Positions 1 to 6,540 of a DNA stretch of 8,400 bases are shown in pieces. The translations under genes and the position numbers were made by a program. Origin of the DNA: UBA6182 sp964479585 (lineage in GTDB: Bacteria > Bacillota_I > Bacilli_A > Erysipelotrichales > Erysipelotrichaceae); contig CAYZMP010000060.1 of NCBI GenBank assembly GCA_964479585.1, forward strand, positions 1-8,400, written 5' to 3'. Under the pieces are notes generated by a model. The model saw only the letters and a program-made list of their open reading frames with translations, did not search any database and had not been told where the DNA came from. Position 1 is the first letter of the stretch. Each line of letters opens with the position of its first letter.

Positions 1-53
1 GTAAAATAATGATTTATCTTTCATAATAAATGTTAAAAAATGAAAGTGAACTA

Positions 54-82
54 TTGATTTTCACATGATTTTCATATATACT
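54..82 (+). promoter_or_regulatory. Sigma-A promoter of the liv operon
   Basis: A -35 element TTGATT (54-59) and a -10 element TATACT (77-82) are separated by 17 bp. They match the consensus at 4/6 and 5/6 positions. Transcription would begin near 89, leaving an untranslated leader of only about 20 nt before the ATG at 109. That is too short for a T-box or other riboswitch, so regulation would have to act at the promoter. No other promoter of this quality is visible up to the end of the CBS/ACT gene. Confidence 0.7.
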
Positions 83-108
83 CACTTCATATCTATTAGG
101 AGGGTATT

Positions 109-1257
109 ATGAAAAGAATGTTAGGGGTAATGGTGTCGTTTTTGATGATGGCACTTGTGTTAAGTGGATGTTCATCCACATCGGATAATATCAAGATTGG
201 TGTTAACTTAGAATTAACAGGACCAGTATCTGTCTATGGTATTCCAGAAAGAAAGGGGATGGAACTAGCATTGGCACAGATTAATGAAGCTGGTGGTGTA
301 TTAGGCAAACAAATTGAGTTTATTTTCTATGATAATGAATACGATAATGCGAAAGCAGTTGAAAATGCAATCAAATTTGCGACGCAAGACAACGTTGTCG
401 CAATGTTAGGACCAGCAACGTCATCGCCATCTTTAGCAGTTGGTGCGATTGCTAAGGAATATGAAATTGTTAACTTTACTCCATCTGCAACAGCAGCTGG
501 TGTAACCATGGATGGTGATGTAGTAAATCCATGGGTTTATAGAGCATCCTTTATTGATCCATTTCAAGGTTTGGTAGTTGCTAACTTTGCTACTAATGAT
601 TTGGATGCAACAAAAGCAGTCGTAATGTATAGTGATTCTAGTGATTACTCTGTTGGATTAGCAGAATCATTTACAGAAAAGTTTGAAGAAAATGGTGGAG
701 AAGTTGTGTCCAATGTGACATACACAGACGTTGACAATGACTTTAGCGCTCAACTTACACGAGTCGTTAATGAAGACTTCGATGTTATCTTTGTTGGAGA
801 TTATGCAGAACGTGGTGCTTTGATTGTTCGTCAAGCTCGTGAAATGGGCTTGGATGTTCCAATTCTAGGACCTGATGGATTTGATACACCTGATTTTAAT
901 GACTTAGCTGGTGGAGCAGACAATGTTAATGATGTTTATTTTGTCAATCACTTCTCTGTCTTATTGGAAGATCCAAAGGTTGTTGATTTTATTGAAGACT
1001 ATAGAGAAATGCATGGGGAAGATCCTAATGCACTTTCTGCATTAGCATACGATGCAGTATACATGCTTGTAAAAGCAATCGAACTTGCAGATAGCGAAGA
1101 TCCTCAAGCAATTAAAGAAGCCCTTGAAAGTTTCCCAAAATTTAGTGGTGTTACTGGAGACGTCGTTTTTGATCAGTTTAATAATCCAGTTAAATCAGCG
1201 GTTATGATTGAACTAGTAAATGGTCAACATGCAACTGCAACAATTGTACAACCATAG
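109..1257 (+). CDS. livK: Branched-chain amino acid ABC transporter, substrate-binding lipoprotein (LivJ/LivK type)
   Basis: Extracytoplasmic solute-binding protein of the type I periplasmic-binding fold (Peripla_BP_6, HAAT family). It captures leucine, isoleucine, valine or a related hydrophobic amino acid and delivers it to the LivHM permease. The start follows AGGAGGG (98-104) by 4 nt. Residues 1-20 are a lipoprotein signal peptide ending in lipobox LSGC, with lipidated Cys21. The mature domain starts with IKIGVNLELTGP (28-39). It has the conserved early helix ending NEAGGVLGKQ (59-68), the ligand-cleft segment LGPATSS (100-106) and FTPSAT (123-128), typical of LivJ relatives. The 382-residue length is normal. 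It is first in the operon, which fits its need to be made in excess. The family and transport role are secure. Exact substrate is inferred from the family, and amides or other amino acids are possible. Confidence 0.93.
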   Translation: MKRMLGVMVSFLMMALVLSGCSSTSDNIKIGVNLELTGPVSVYGIPERKGMELALAQINEAGGVLGKQIEFIFYDNEYDNAKAVENAIKFATQDNVVAMLGPATSSPSLAVGAIAKEYEIVNFTPSATAAGVTMDGDVVNPWVYRASFIDPFQGLVVANFATNDLDATKAVVMYSDSSDYSVGLAESFTEKFEENGGEVVSNVTYTDVDNDFSAQLTRVVNEDFDVIFVGDYAERGALIVRQAREMGLDVPILGPDGFDTPDFNDLAGGADNVNDVYFVNHFSVLLEDPKVVDFIEDYREMHGEDPNALSALAYDAVYMLVKAIELADSEDPQAIKEALESFPKFSGVTGDVVFDQFNNPVKSAVMIELVNGQHATATIVQP

Positions 1258-1269
1258 TACCTTAGAATC

Positions 1270-1293
1270 AGGTGGAGGAAACTTCACCTTTTT
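1270..1293 (+). terminator. Intercistronic hairpin/partial terminator between the binding-protein and permease genes
   Basis: An 8-bp stem pairs AGGTGGAG (1270-1277) with CTTCACCT (1282-1289), with one G-T wobble. It is closed by a GAAA tetraloop (1278-1281) and followed directly by a T-run (1289-1293). It begins 12 nt after the binding-protein stop and ends about 22 nt before the permease start. The structure reads as a leaky intrinsic terminator or a 3' stabiliser. Either would leave more mRNA for the binding protein than for the membrane and ATPase genes. Confidence 0.65.
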
Positions 1294-1315
1294 CTACCTA
1301 TGAAAGGGGAATTTG

Positions 1316-2194
1316 ATGATAGAGTTTCTACAACAAACCATTAATGGATTATCCATTGGAAGTATTTATGCCCTTATTGCACTTGGTTATACCATGGTTT
1401 ATGGCATCATTAAACTAATTAATTTCGCTCATGGTGAAATATTTATGTTTGGTTCCTACATGGGAATGATCGCAATTACCGTGTTGAATCTACCTTTTTA
1501 TGTTGCGTTTGTTTTCTCTATGATAACAACTGCTCTTTTAGGTGTAATCATTGAGCGTGTAGCATACAAACCACTTCGTAAATCAAGCAGAATTGCAGCA
1601 CTAATAACTGCTATCGGTGTTTCATTTTTACTTCAAAACGCAATGTTGCAAATCATGGGTGCAAGAATTTATGCTTTTCCACAAGTATTTAACAACAGAG
1701 TATTTAATGTGTATGGGGTACGAATTAATCTAATTCAGATTGTTATTTTTGTCGTATCCATATTATTAATGGTTGCCTTACAACTTCTTGTTCAAAAGAC
1801 AAGTGTTGGAAGAGCCATGCGTGCAGTATCGGTTGATAAAGAAGCAGCAGCTTTGATGGGTGTTAATGTGGATCGCATTATCACACTTACCTTTGCCATT
1901 GGAAGTGCACTTGCTGCAGCAGCTGGAATTATGGTTGGACTGTACTACATTCGAGTGTATCCTTTTATGGGATTTACACCAGGTTTAAAAGCATTTGTCG
2001 CTGCAGTGTTTGGAGGTATTGGTATTATTCCAGGAGCAATGATCGGTGGTTTTGTAATTGGTCTTATTGAAACATTTGTAGCAGGTTATGGAAGTACGTT
2101 ATACAAAGATGCGGTTGTTTTTGGCATTTTGATACTTGTGCTTCTAATTAAACCAAGTGGACTATTGGGGAAAAATGAAAAGGAGAAAGTGTAA
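1316..2194 (+). CDS. livH: Branched-chain amino acid ABC transporter permease LivH
   Basis: Integral membrane subunit that forms the translocation path together with LivM and is energised by LivG/LivF. The 292-residue length is normal. The N-terminal segment GLSIGSIYALIALGYTMVYG, followed by INFAHGE, is the hallmark of LivH. Several hydrophobic helices follow. Near the C-terminus lies a cytoplasmic-loop region around VFGGIGIIPGAMIGG, the family's coupling segment to the ATPases. An in-frame TTG three bases earlier (1313) is possible. ATG 1316 is preferred because AAGGGGA (1304-1310) sits 5 nt before it, while the TTG would be only 2 nt away. The gene follows the 1270-1293 hairpin and ends one base before livM. 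Assignment to the Leu/Ile/Val permease family is secure; the precise substrate is not. Confidence 0.93.
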   Translation: MIEFLQQTINGLSIGSIYALIALGYTMVYGIIKLINFAHGEIFMFGSYMGMIAITVLNLPFYVAFVFSMITTALLGVIIERVAYKPLRKSSRIAALITAIGVSFLLQNAMLQIMGARIYAFPQVFNNRVFNVYGVRINLIQIVIFVVSILLMVALQLLVQKTSVGRAMRAVSVDKEAAALMGVNVDRIITLTFAIGSALAAAAGIMVGLYYIRVYPFMGFTPGLKAFVAAVFGGIGIIPGAMIGGFVIGLIETFVAGYGSTLYKDAVVFGILILVLLIKPSGLLGKNEKEKV

Positions 2195-2195
2195 C

Positions 2196-3167
2196 ATGGC
2201 AAATCTTCTTACAAAACGAAATCTTCTGTGGGTCATTGGATTGATTGGTTTCTTTTTTCTTGTTCATTTTCTAATTGAAGTACGCATTATTACACCTTAC
2301 TATCGATCGATTTTATATTGGATTGGTATTTACATGATTTTAGGAGTGAGTCTAAATATTATAATCGGTATCACAGGACAATTATCTTTAGGTCATGCTG
2401 GTTTTATGTCAATTGGTGCATATAGTAGTGCGATTATTTTACGATCTATTCCTGATTTAGGTGGTTGGTTTATTTCTGTAGGTGTAGGATTACTTATCAC
2501 AATGGTTGTATCCTTTGTGGTTGCGATGCCAGCCCTACGCTTAAAGGGAGATTATTTAGCAATCGCGACACTAGGTGTTGGAGAAATAATAAGAATTGTA
2601 ATTTTAAATATGAAAATAACTGATGGTGCTCGTGGTATTAGTAACATCACCAACTTGATGAGTTGGCCACTTATGTTTGCTTTTGTAACTGCTATCGTAG
2701 TTTTAGCATCCAACTTTAAAAACTCTGCGGTAGGAAGAGCATGTATTGCCATTAAAGAAGATGAAATTGCATCAGAGTCTTTAGGAATCAATCCGGTGAA
2801 ATACAAAGTAATGGCCTTTATGATTGGTGCTATGATGGCCAGTGTTGCAGGCGCATTGTATGCTACAACCTACTATGTTGTAAAACCAGAAACTTTCGGT
2901 ATCACGACTTCTATTAATATATTAATTGTTGTGGTATTTGGTGGTATGGGTTCACTAAGTGGCAGTTTATTTGCTGCAAGTTTTGTGGGCATTACCAATA
3001 TGTTATTGCAAAGCTATGGTGAAATAAGAACAATGATTTATGCCGCTATCTTAGTGCTTGTCATGATTTTTAGACCGCAAGGATTATTAGATAATCAAGA
3101 GGTAACACCTTTTACCATAAAAGATTTCATACAACAAAAGTTTAAACGAAAGGAGAAACACACATGA
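2196..3167 (+). CDS. livM: Branched-chain amino acid ABC transporter permease LivM
   Basis: Second transmembrane subunit of the importer, 323 residues from the chosen start. A basic N-terminus precedes the first helix. Recognisable LivM segments are LSLNI-like VSLNIIIGITGQLSLGHAGF, then ALRLKGDYLAIATLGVGEI, then ITDGARGI. The C-terminal VVFGGMGSLSGSLF coupling region lies ahead of the last helices. An upstream GTG (2157) would add 13 residues within livH. ATG 2196 is preferred because AGGAG (2181-2185) lies 10 nt upstream and the encoded start matches the family. The gene begins 1 nt after the livH stop and overlaps livG by 4 nt (ATGA, 3164-3167), so translation of the two is probably coupled. 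Its ribosome-binding site lies inside the livH coding sequence. Confidence 0.92.
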   Translation: MANLLTKRNLLWVIGLIGFFFLVHFLIEVRIITPYYRSILYWIGIYMILGVSLNIIIGITGQLSLGHAGFMSIGAYSSAIILRSIPDLGGWFISVGVGLLITMVVSFVVAMPALRLKGDYLAIATLGVGEIIRIVILNMKITDGARGISNITNLMSWPLMFAFVTAIVVLASNFKNSAVGRACIAIKEDEIASESLGINPVKYKVMAFMIGAMMASVAGALYATTYYVVKPETFGITTSINILIVVVFGGMGSLSGSLFAASFVGITNMLLQSYGEIRTMIYAAILVLVMIFRPQGLLDNQEVTPFTIKDFIQQKFKRKEKHT

Positions 3168-3940
3168 GCTATTTACAAATCAATAAACTAAGTAAAAGTT
3201 TCGGTGGATTAATGGCTGTTTCTTCTATCTCTTTAACTATTGAAAAAAATGAACTGATTGGTATTATCGGTCCTAATGGAGCTGGAAAGACCACATTATT
3301 TAATTTGCTTACTGGTGTCTATACTCCAAGTGAAGGAACGATTACACTACACAAAGATGTTGAACCTATTGTACTAAGTGGTAAGAAACCTCACCAAATT
3401 GCAAATTTAGGATTGGCAAGAACATTTCAAAACATTCGTTTGTTTAAAGACTTAAGCGTTTTAAATAATATTAAAATTGCGATGAACAGACATAGTAGTT
3501 ATGGATTGTTTGGGACTTTTTTACGATTACCTTCCTTTTACAAAAGTGAAGATGAGCTTCATAAAAAAGCATTAGAAATGGTTGATTTAGTAGGGCTTAG
3601 TGAGTTAAAAGATGAGCTGGCGAAAAATTTATCGTATGGCAAACAACGACAGTTAGAAATTGCCCGTGCTTTATCGACAGGATCAAACATACTGTTTTTA
3701 GATGAACCAGCCGCAGGAATGAATCCATTTGAAACGCAGGAGTTAACACAGTTTATTTTTGATATCCGAAAGAAAATGGATTTAACAATCGTACTCATTG
3801 AACATGACATGTCACTAGTCATGAAGATATGTGAAAAGATATTTGTATTGGATTATGGAAAATTGATTGCATCTGGAACTCCACAAGAAATCAAAGAAAA
3901 CAAGCGAGTCATAGAAGCTTATTTAGGTGATGCCTCATGA
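3164..3940 (+). CDS. livG: Branched-chain amino acid ABC transporter ATP-binding protein LivG
   Basis: One of the two cytoplasmic ATPases that drive the LivHM permease. All ABC motifs are present in 258 residues: Walker A GPNGAGKTT (36-44), Q-loop with Gln89 in ARTFQNIRLF, signature LSYGKQRQLEIARAL (156-170), Walker B ILFLDEP with Glu181, and the switch His214 in IEHDM. The LSYG signature in place of LSGG, the AAGMNP segment after Walker B (183-188) and the long insert between Q-loop and signature are typical of LivG. The start ATG overlaps the livM stop, with AAAGGAG just upstream (AGGAG at 3151-3155). The stop overlaps the livF start in another ATGA. The protein looks intact and catalytically competent. 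Confidence 0.95.
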   Translation: MSYLQINKLSKSFGGLMAVSSISLTIEKNELIGIIGPNGAGKTTLFNLLTGVYTPSEGTITLHKDVEPIVLSGKKPHQIANLGLARTFQNIRLFKDLSVLNNIKIAMNRHSSYGLFGTFLRLPSFYKSEDELHKKALEMVDLVGLSELKDELAKNLSYGKQRQLEIARALSTGSNILFLDEPAAGMNPFETQELTQFIFDIRKKMDLTIVLIEHDMSLVMKICEKIFVLDYGKLIASGTPQEIKENKRVIEAYLGDAS

Positions 3941-4647
3941 AAATACTAGAAATAAAAAATTTAAGTGTCTCCTATGGTGTAATTAGTGCGATAAAAGAAT
4001 TAAATATATCCATCGAACAAGGTCAAATTGTTTCATTGATTGGTGCAAATGGAGCTGGTAAAACAACGCTATTAAAAACAATTAGTGGATTAATCAAACA
4101 ACAAAAGGGAACAATAGTCTTTAAAGACGAAGACATATCTAAAACACTTACATCAGACCTTCCTAAAAAGGGTTTGGTGCATGTCCCAGAAGGTAGAAGA
4201 ATTTTTTCAGGGTTAAGTGTATTAGAGAACCTTATGATGGGAGCATACTTCCAAAAAAACAGAGATCAAGTAAACAATGATTTAAAAAAGATTTACAAAC
4301 GATTTCAAATACTTTATGATCGCAGACATCAAAATGCTTCAACACTCTCTGGTGGAGAACAACAAATGCTTGCGATATCAAGAGCACTGATGGCTAGACC
4401 AACGTTGTTGTTGATGGATGAACCTTCTATGGGATTAGCACCACTTTTAGTTCGGGAGATTTTTTCTATCATCGAAGAAATAAATAACGATGGTACTACT
4501 ATCTTACTGGTGGAGCAAAACGCTCATCAAGCATTAAAGATTGCGGATTATGCGTATGTATTGGAAACTGGTAAAATAATGATGGAAGGTAGTGGTGAAA
4601 GCCTATTAGCAAGCGATGAAGTCGCAAAGATATATTTAGGAGGTTAG
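3937..4647 (+). CDS. livF: Branched-chain amino acid ABC transporter ATP-binding protein LivF
   Basis: Partner ATPase of LivG, 236 residues, the usual LivF length. Walker A is GANGAGKTT (36-44), the signature is LSGGEQQ (137-143), and Walker B is LLLMDEP with Asp161 and Glu162. The Q-loop position carries Glu85 in VPEGRRIF, and the H-loop position is Gln194 in LLVEQNA. Both substitutions are normal for LivF and help tell it from LivG, so they are not defects. The start ATG (3937) overlaps the livG stop by 4 nt, with AGGTGA (3925-3930) as ribosome-binding site. The downstream CBS/ACT gene starts 2 nt after the stop. The two ATPases are expected to form a heterodimer under LivHM. Confidence 0.95.
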   Translation: MKILEIKNLSVSYGVISAIKELNISIEQGQIVSLIGANGAGKTTLLKTISGLIKQQKGTIVFKDEDISKTLTSDLPKKGLVHVPEGRRIFSGLSVLENLMMGAYFQKNRDQVNNDLKKIYKRFQILYDRRHQNASTLSGGEQQMLAISRALMARPTLLLMDEPSMGLAPLLVREIFSIIEEINNDGTTILLVEQNAHQALKIADYAYVLETGKIMMEGSGESLLASDEVAKIYLGG

Positions 4648-4649
4648 TT

Positions 4650-5282
4650 ATGTACGTTAATGATAAAATGACAAAAGATGTGGTTGTTGTTGATCCATAT
4701 CAAACAATTTCAGAAGTACTAGATTTAATGAACAACCATAAAATTCACCGTGTTCCAGTCATTGATGGTGAAAAGCTTGTGGGGCTTATAACTGAAGGTG
4801 TGGTGTTGAAAAACACACCATCAAATGCTTCTACCTTAAGCATGCATGAAATGAATTACCTACTTTCTAAAACGAAGATTAAAGACATCATGATAAAAAG
4901 TGTGATTACTATTTCACCTGATGCATTGCTTGAAGAAGCAGCGGATTGCATGGAAAAAAATGATATTGGTTGTTTACCTGTTGTGGATGAATCAAAACAT
5001 TTATTAGGGATACTAACAACCAACGATATCTTGAAATCATTTGCACAATTATCAGGTTTTTATCAACCAGGCACACGAGTGGTGGTAGAGTTTGAAGAAG
5101 ATGGGCCAGGATTACTATCTAAGTTAACAAAAGTGTTTCATGAAGCGGGTATAAATTTGACTCATTTAACAGCTCAGAAAAATGGCACTACCCAAATTGT
5201 TATTCGGTGTGATGAAACCGATAAAGAATGTGTAAGAGATTTACTAACAAAGAATGGGTTTAATGTTGTATCATTATTATAG
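4650..5282 (+). CDS. CBS-pair and ACT domain protein (AcuB-like), last gene of the liv operon
   Basis: A soluble 210-residue protein. CBS domain 1 covers about residues 4-55, CBS domain 2 about 76-131, and a C-terminal ACT domain about 143-210. The linker segment LSMHEMNYLLSKT (63-75) is typical of AcuB-like proteins. CBS2 has an intact GILTTND nucleotide-site motif with Asp126. The matching place in CBS1 reads GLITEGV, with Val51 where an acidic residue is common, so only one nucleotide site may be normal. CBS pairs usually bind adenine nucleotides, and ACT domains often bind amino acids. Its position 2 nt after livF, behind AGGAGG (4639-4644), suggests a sensor or modulator of amino acid uptake. 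From memory, streptococcal liv operons also end with an acuB-like gene. A role in acetoin use, implied by the family name, has no support here. Confidence 0.85.
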   Translation: MYVNDKMTKDVVVVDPYQTISEVLDLMNNHKIHRVPVIDGEKLVGLITEGVVLKNTPSNASTLSMHEMNYLLSKTKIKDIMIKSVITISPDALLEEAADCMEKNDIGCLPVVDESKHLLGILTTNDILKSFAQLSGFYQPGTRVVVEFEEDGPGLLSKLTKVFHEAGINLTHLTAQKNGTTQIVIRCDETDKECVRDLLTKNGFNVVSLL

Positions 5283-5310
5283 ATAGAGGAGTTATCCTCT
5301 GTCTTTTTTT
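5281..5310 (+). terminator. Intrinsic terminator of the liv operon
   Basis: A 10-bp stem pairs 5281-5290 with 5295-5304, with one T-G wobble and loop GTTA. A seven-T tract follows (5304-5310). The stem starts inside the TAG stop of the CBS/ACT gene, so termination is immediate. This is the strongest terminator in the window and marks the end of the six-gene unit. Confidence 0.9.
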
Positions 5311-5327
5311 ATAAAATCATGTAAAAT
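5299..5327 (+). promoter_or_regulatory. Weak candidate promoter for the HAD gene
   Basis: TAAAAT (5322-5327) could serve as a -10 element. The hexamer 17 bp upstream, CTGTCT (5299-5304), matches the -35 consensus at only 3/6 positions and overlaps the liv terminator stem. The HAD gene needs some promoter because a strong terminator separates it from liv, and nothing better lies in the short gap. Confidence 0.3.
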
Positions 5328-5346
5328 AGAGGGAGCGAGGTAACCT

Positions 5347-6108
5347 ATGAAACTATTTGTATCAGATTTTGACGGAACATTACACATTGATGGCGAAGTT
5401 GACCAAGAAACATTAAGTGCTATCAAACAGTTTAAAGAACAAGGCAATCTATTTGGGATCGCAACGGGTAGATCACTGAACTCTATAAAGCATCAAGTGA
5501 ATGAGTACAAAATACCGGTTGATTTTATCATCGGTAATAATGGTAGCATTGGCATTGATGAGAATGAAGATTTTATATTTCATCACATGATGGATTTTAA
5601 GCGAGTAAAAGAGATTATAAAAAGATTACCGAAGGAAGGTTTAATGTATTATGGTGTCAGTGATGGGATTGATGTTGGATTGCATGATCGTTTGAACACA
5701 AGAAGTCACGAAGATGTGACATTTAAAGATATTGATTCATTAATGGACAATGAAAAGGCAGTAGGTATATTTGTTAAGTTTGAAAACGAAGAACAAGCAA
5801 AGAAATTTGCTTTGTTACTTAATGAAGTGTATTATGGTGAAATCAGAGCCTATCACTTTTATCAATACGTGGATATTTTAAACTATGGAGTTACAAAGAA
5901 AAGTGGCATTATTCAATACAAAAGAGCAAAACAAATACAGGCAGAGACATTTGTCATTGGTGATTCATTCAATGATATACCTATGATAAAGGGATTTGAC
6001 GGTTTTGCTATTTGTAGTGGCAATCAAGAAGTACTAGATCGAGCACGCATATGTTTTGATAATGTTGGAAAAGCTTTAAAGTATGTTATGGATGAAAACA
6101 ACTCATAG
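5347..6108 (+). CDS. Cof-type HAD-superfamily phosphatase
   Basis: A cytoplasmic haloacid dehalogenase-like hydrolase, 253 residues, in the Cof/YidA (C2B cap) group, which dephosphorylates small metabolites such as sugar phosphates or cofactors. Motif I is SDFDGTL, with nucleophile Asp7 and acid Asp9. Motif II is GIATGRS with Thr40. The motif III lysine is probably Lys184 in NYGVTKKSG. Motif IV is GDSFNDIPM, with Asp206 and Asp210 for magnesium. The cap domain lies about 80-180 and is rather divergent, so the substrate cannot be named. The start follows GAGG (5337-5340) by 6 nt. It is a single-gene unit between the liv terminator and the tRNA, with no sign of a functional tie to either. Confidence 0.88.
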   Translation: MKLFVSDFDGTLHIDGEVDQETLSAIKQFKEQGNLFGIATGRSLNSIKHQVNEYKIPVDFIIGNNGSIGIDENEDFIFHHMMDFKRVKEIIKRLPKEGLMYYGVSDGIDVGLHDRLNTRSHEDVTFKDIDSLMDNEKAVGIFVKFENEEQAKKFALLLNEVYYGEIRAYHFYQYVDILNYGVTKKSGIIQYKRAKQIQAETFVIGDSFNDIPMIKGFDGFAICSGNQEVLDRARICFDNVGKALKYVMDENNS

Positions 6109-6125
6109 AGAGTGTTCAGTTTTTA
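6097..6125 (+). terminator. Weak candidate terminator after the HAD gene
   Basis: A short stem pairs AAC and ACTC (6097-6104, with a bulged A at 6100) with GAGTGTT (6110-6116). A T-rich stretch (6120-6124) follows three bases later. The HAD stop codon lies in the loop. The stem is short and imperfect, so termination here would be incomplete at best. Confidence 0.3.
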
Positions 6126-6147
6126 TTTGCATTTCGATAATAATGTG

Positions 6148-6176
6148 TTGAATTTAATGTCTGGTGTTGTTATAAT
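6148..6176 (+). promoter_or_regulatory. Promoter of tRNA-Leu, extended -10
   Basis: The -35 TTGAAT (6148-6153) and a perfect -10 TATAAT (6171-6176) are 17 bp apart. A TG dinucleotide at 6168-6169 makes an extended -10 element. The start site would fall near 6183, only a few bases before the mature tRNA 5' end. Such a strong promoter fits a stable-RNA gene. Confidence 0.85.
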
Positions 6177-6187
6177 ATAAAAGCCTT

Positions 6188-6272
6188 GCGGATGTGGCGA
6201 AATTGGCAGACGCACTAGACTTAGGATCTAGCGCCTTACGGCATGGGGGTTCGAGTCCCTTCATCCGCACCA
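6188..6272 (+). tRNA. tRNA-Leu (anticodon UAG)
   Basis: An 85-nt class II tRNA with an encoded CCA end. Acceptor stem GCGGATG (6188-6194) pairs with CATCCGC (6262-6268), with discriminator A6269 and CCA 6270-6272. The anticodon stem CTAGA/TCTAG (6215-6219, 6227-6231) encloses loop CTTAGGA with anticodon TAG (6222-6224), reading CUA and probably other CUN codons. The long variable arm forms the hairpin GCC-TTAC-GGC typical of leucine tRNAs. The T-loop is TTCGAGT (6250-6256) on a stem whose two outer pairs are G-U. It has its own promoter and terminator and stands alone rather than in a cluster. Confidence 0.97.
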
Positions 6273-6284
6273 AAATATACGGAC

Positions 6285-6311
6285 AAACCTACTAAATGGG
6301 TAGGTTTTTTT
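6285..6311 (+). terminator. Intrinsic terminator after tRNA-Leu
   Basis: An 8-bp perfect stem pairs AAACCTAC (6285-6292) with GTAGGTTT (6300-6307), with a 7-nt loop, and runs into a T tract (6305-6311). It lies 12 nt after the tRNA CCA end, so the tRNA is a monocistronic transcript. Confidence 0.88.
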
Positions 6312-6475
6312 GTGGCATGTAAATATGTGAAAAATGAGTATTAAATAGATTAAACTTGGTTTATGTTTTTTTGAGAATATGACATAAGCAGTATGCACTT
6401 TTTCAATGAAACTAATGATAGCAGTTATCGCTTTTTATTCAATACCATTTTATACAATCCAGATGAAAATTAACA
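6312..6475. other. AT-rich intergenic stretch without a supportable gene
   Basis: About 160 bases between the tRNA terminator and the next promoter. Stops are frequent in all frames. A 31-codon ORF (6406-6501) starts with a hydrophobic run, MKLMIAVIAFYSIPF, but has no ribosome-binding site before its ATG and overlaps the 6476 promoter. Its hydrophobic-Pro-hydrophobic-Asp layout loosely resembles the two-helix ORF near 6683, so it could be a gene remnant. No structured RNA or repeat was recognised. Confidence 0.4.
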
Positions 6476-6504
6476 TTGACAAGATATCATCTCTTTGTTA
6501 ATAT
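6476..6504 (+). promoter_or_regulatory. Promoter upstream of the small-ORF/peptidase region
   Basis: A perfect -35 TTGACA (6476-6481) is followed after 17 bp by TAATAT (6499-6504), which matches the -10 consensus at 4/6 positions. Transcription would start near 6511, ahead of both start-less ribosome-binding sites at 6544 and 6666 and the peptidase gene at 6878. No better promoter was found between here and the peptidase, so this is the likeliest source of its mRNA, with a leader of about 365 nt. Confidence 0.6.
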
Positions 6505-6540
6505 CAAAATAGTTAGAAACATTGTTAAAAAAATCACGAT

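Noticed and set aside
83..108. T-box or amino acid riboswitch before the liv operon
   Set aside because: The predicted leader is about 20 nt, too short for any known sensing element.
327..509. 60-codon reverse-strand ORF inside the binding-protein gene
   Set aside because: It lies antisense within a clearly conserved coding region, has no ribosome-binding site, and its translation has no recognisable features.
1313..1315. TTG as start of livH
   Set aside because: Only 2 nt from the ribosome-binding site, while the adjacent ATG 1316 has normal spacing.
2157..2159. GTG start extending livM into livH
   Set aside because: No ribosome-binding site ahead of it, and the added residues are the out-of-frame end of livH; ATG 2196 has AGGAG upstream.
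2552..2806. 84-codon reverse-strand ORF inside livM
   Set aside because: Shadow of the conserved LivM core; no family resemblance and no promoter or terminator on that strand.
3559..3822. 87-codon reverse-strand ORF inside livG
   Set aside because: It overlaps the LivG signature and Walker B coding region in antisense and looks like a frame shadow.
4185..4525. LivF with Glu at the Q-loop and Gln at the H-loop, as possible defects
   Set aside because: VPEGRRIF and VEQNA are normal for LivF proteins, so these are family traits.
6245..6272. Attachment site at the tRNA-Leu 3' end
   Set aside because: No second copy of the tRNA 3' sequence and no integrase are seen in the window.
6406..6501. 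31-codon hydrophobic ORF between the tRNA and the 6476 promoter
   Set aside because: No ribosome-binding site, overlap with a better-supported promoter, and only loose resemblance to the later membrane ORF; a remnant cannot be excluded.
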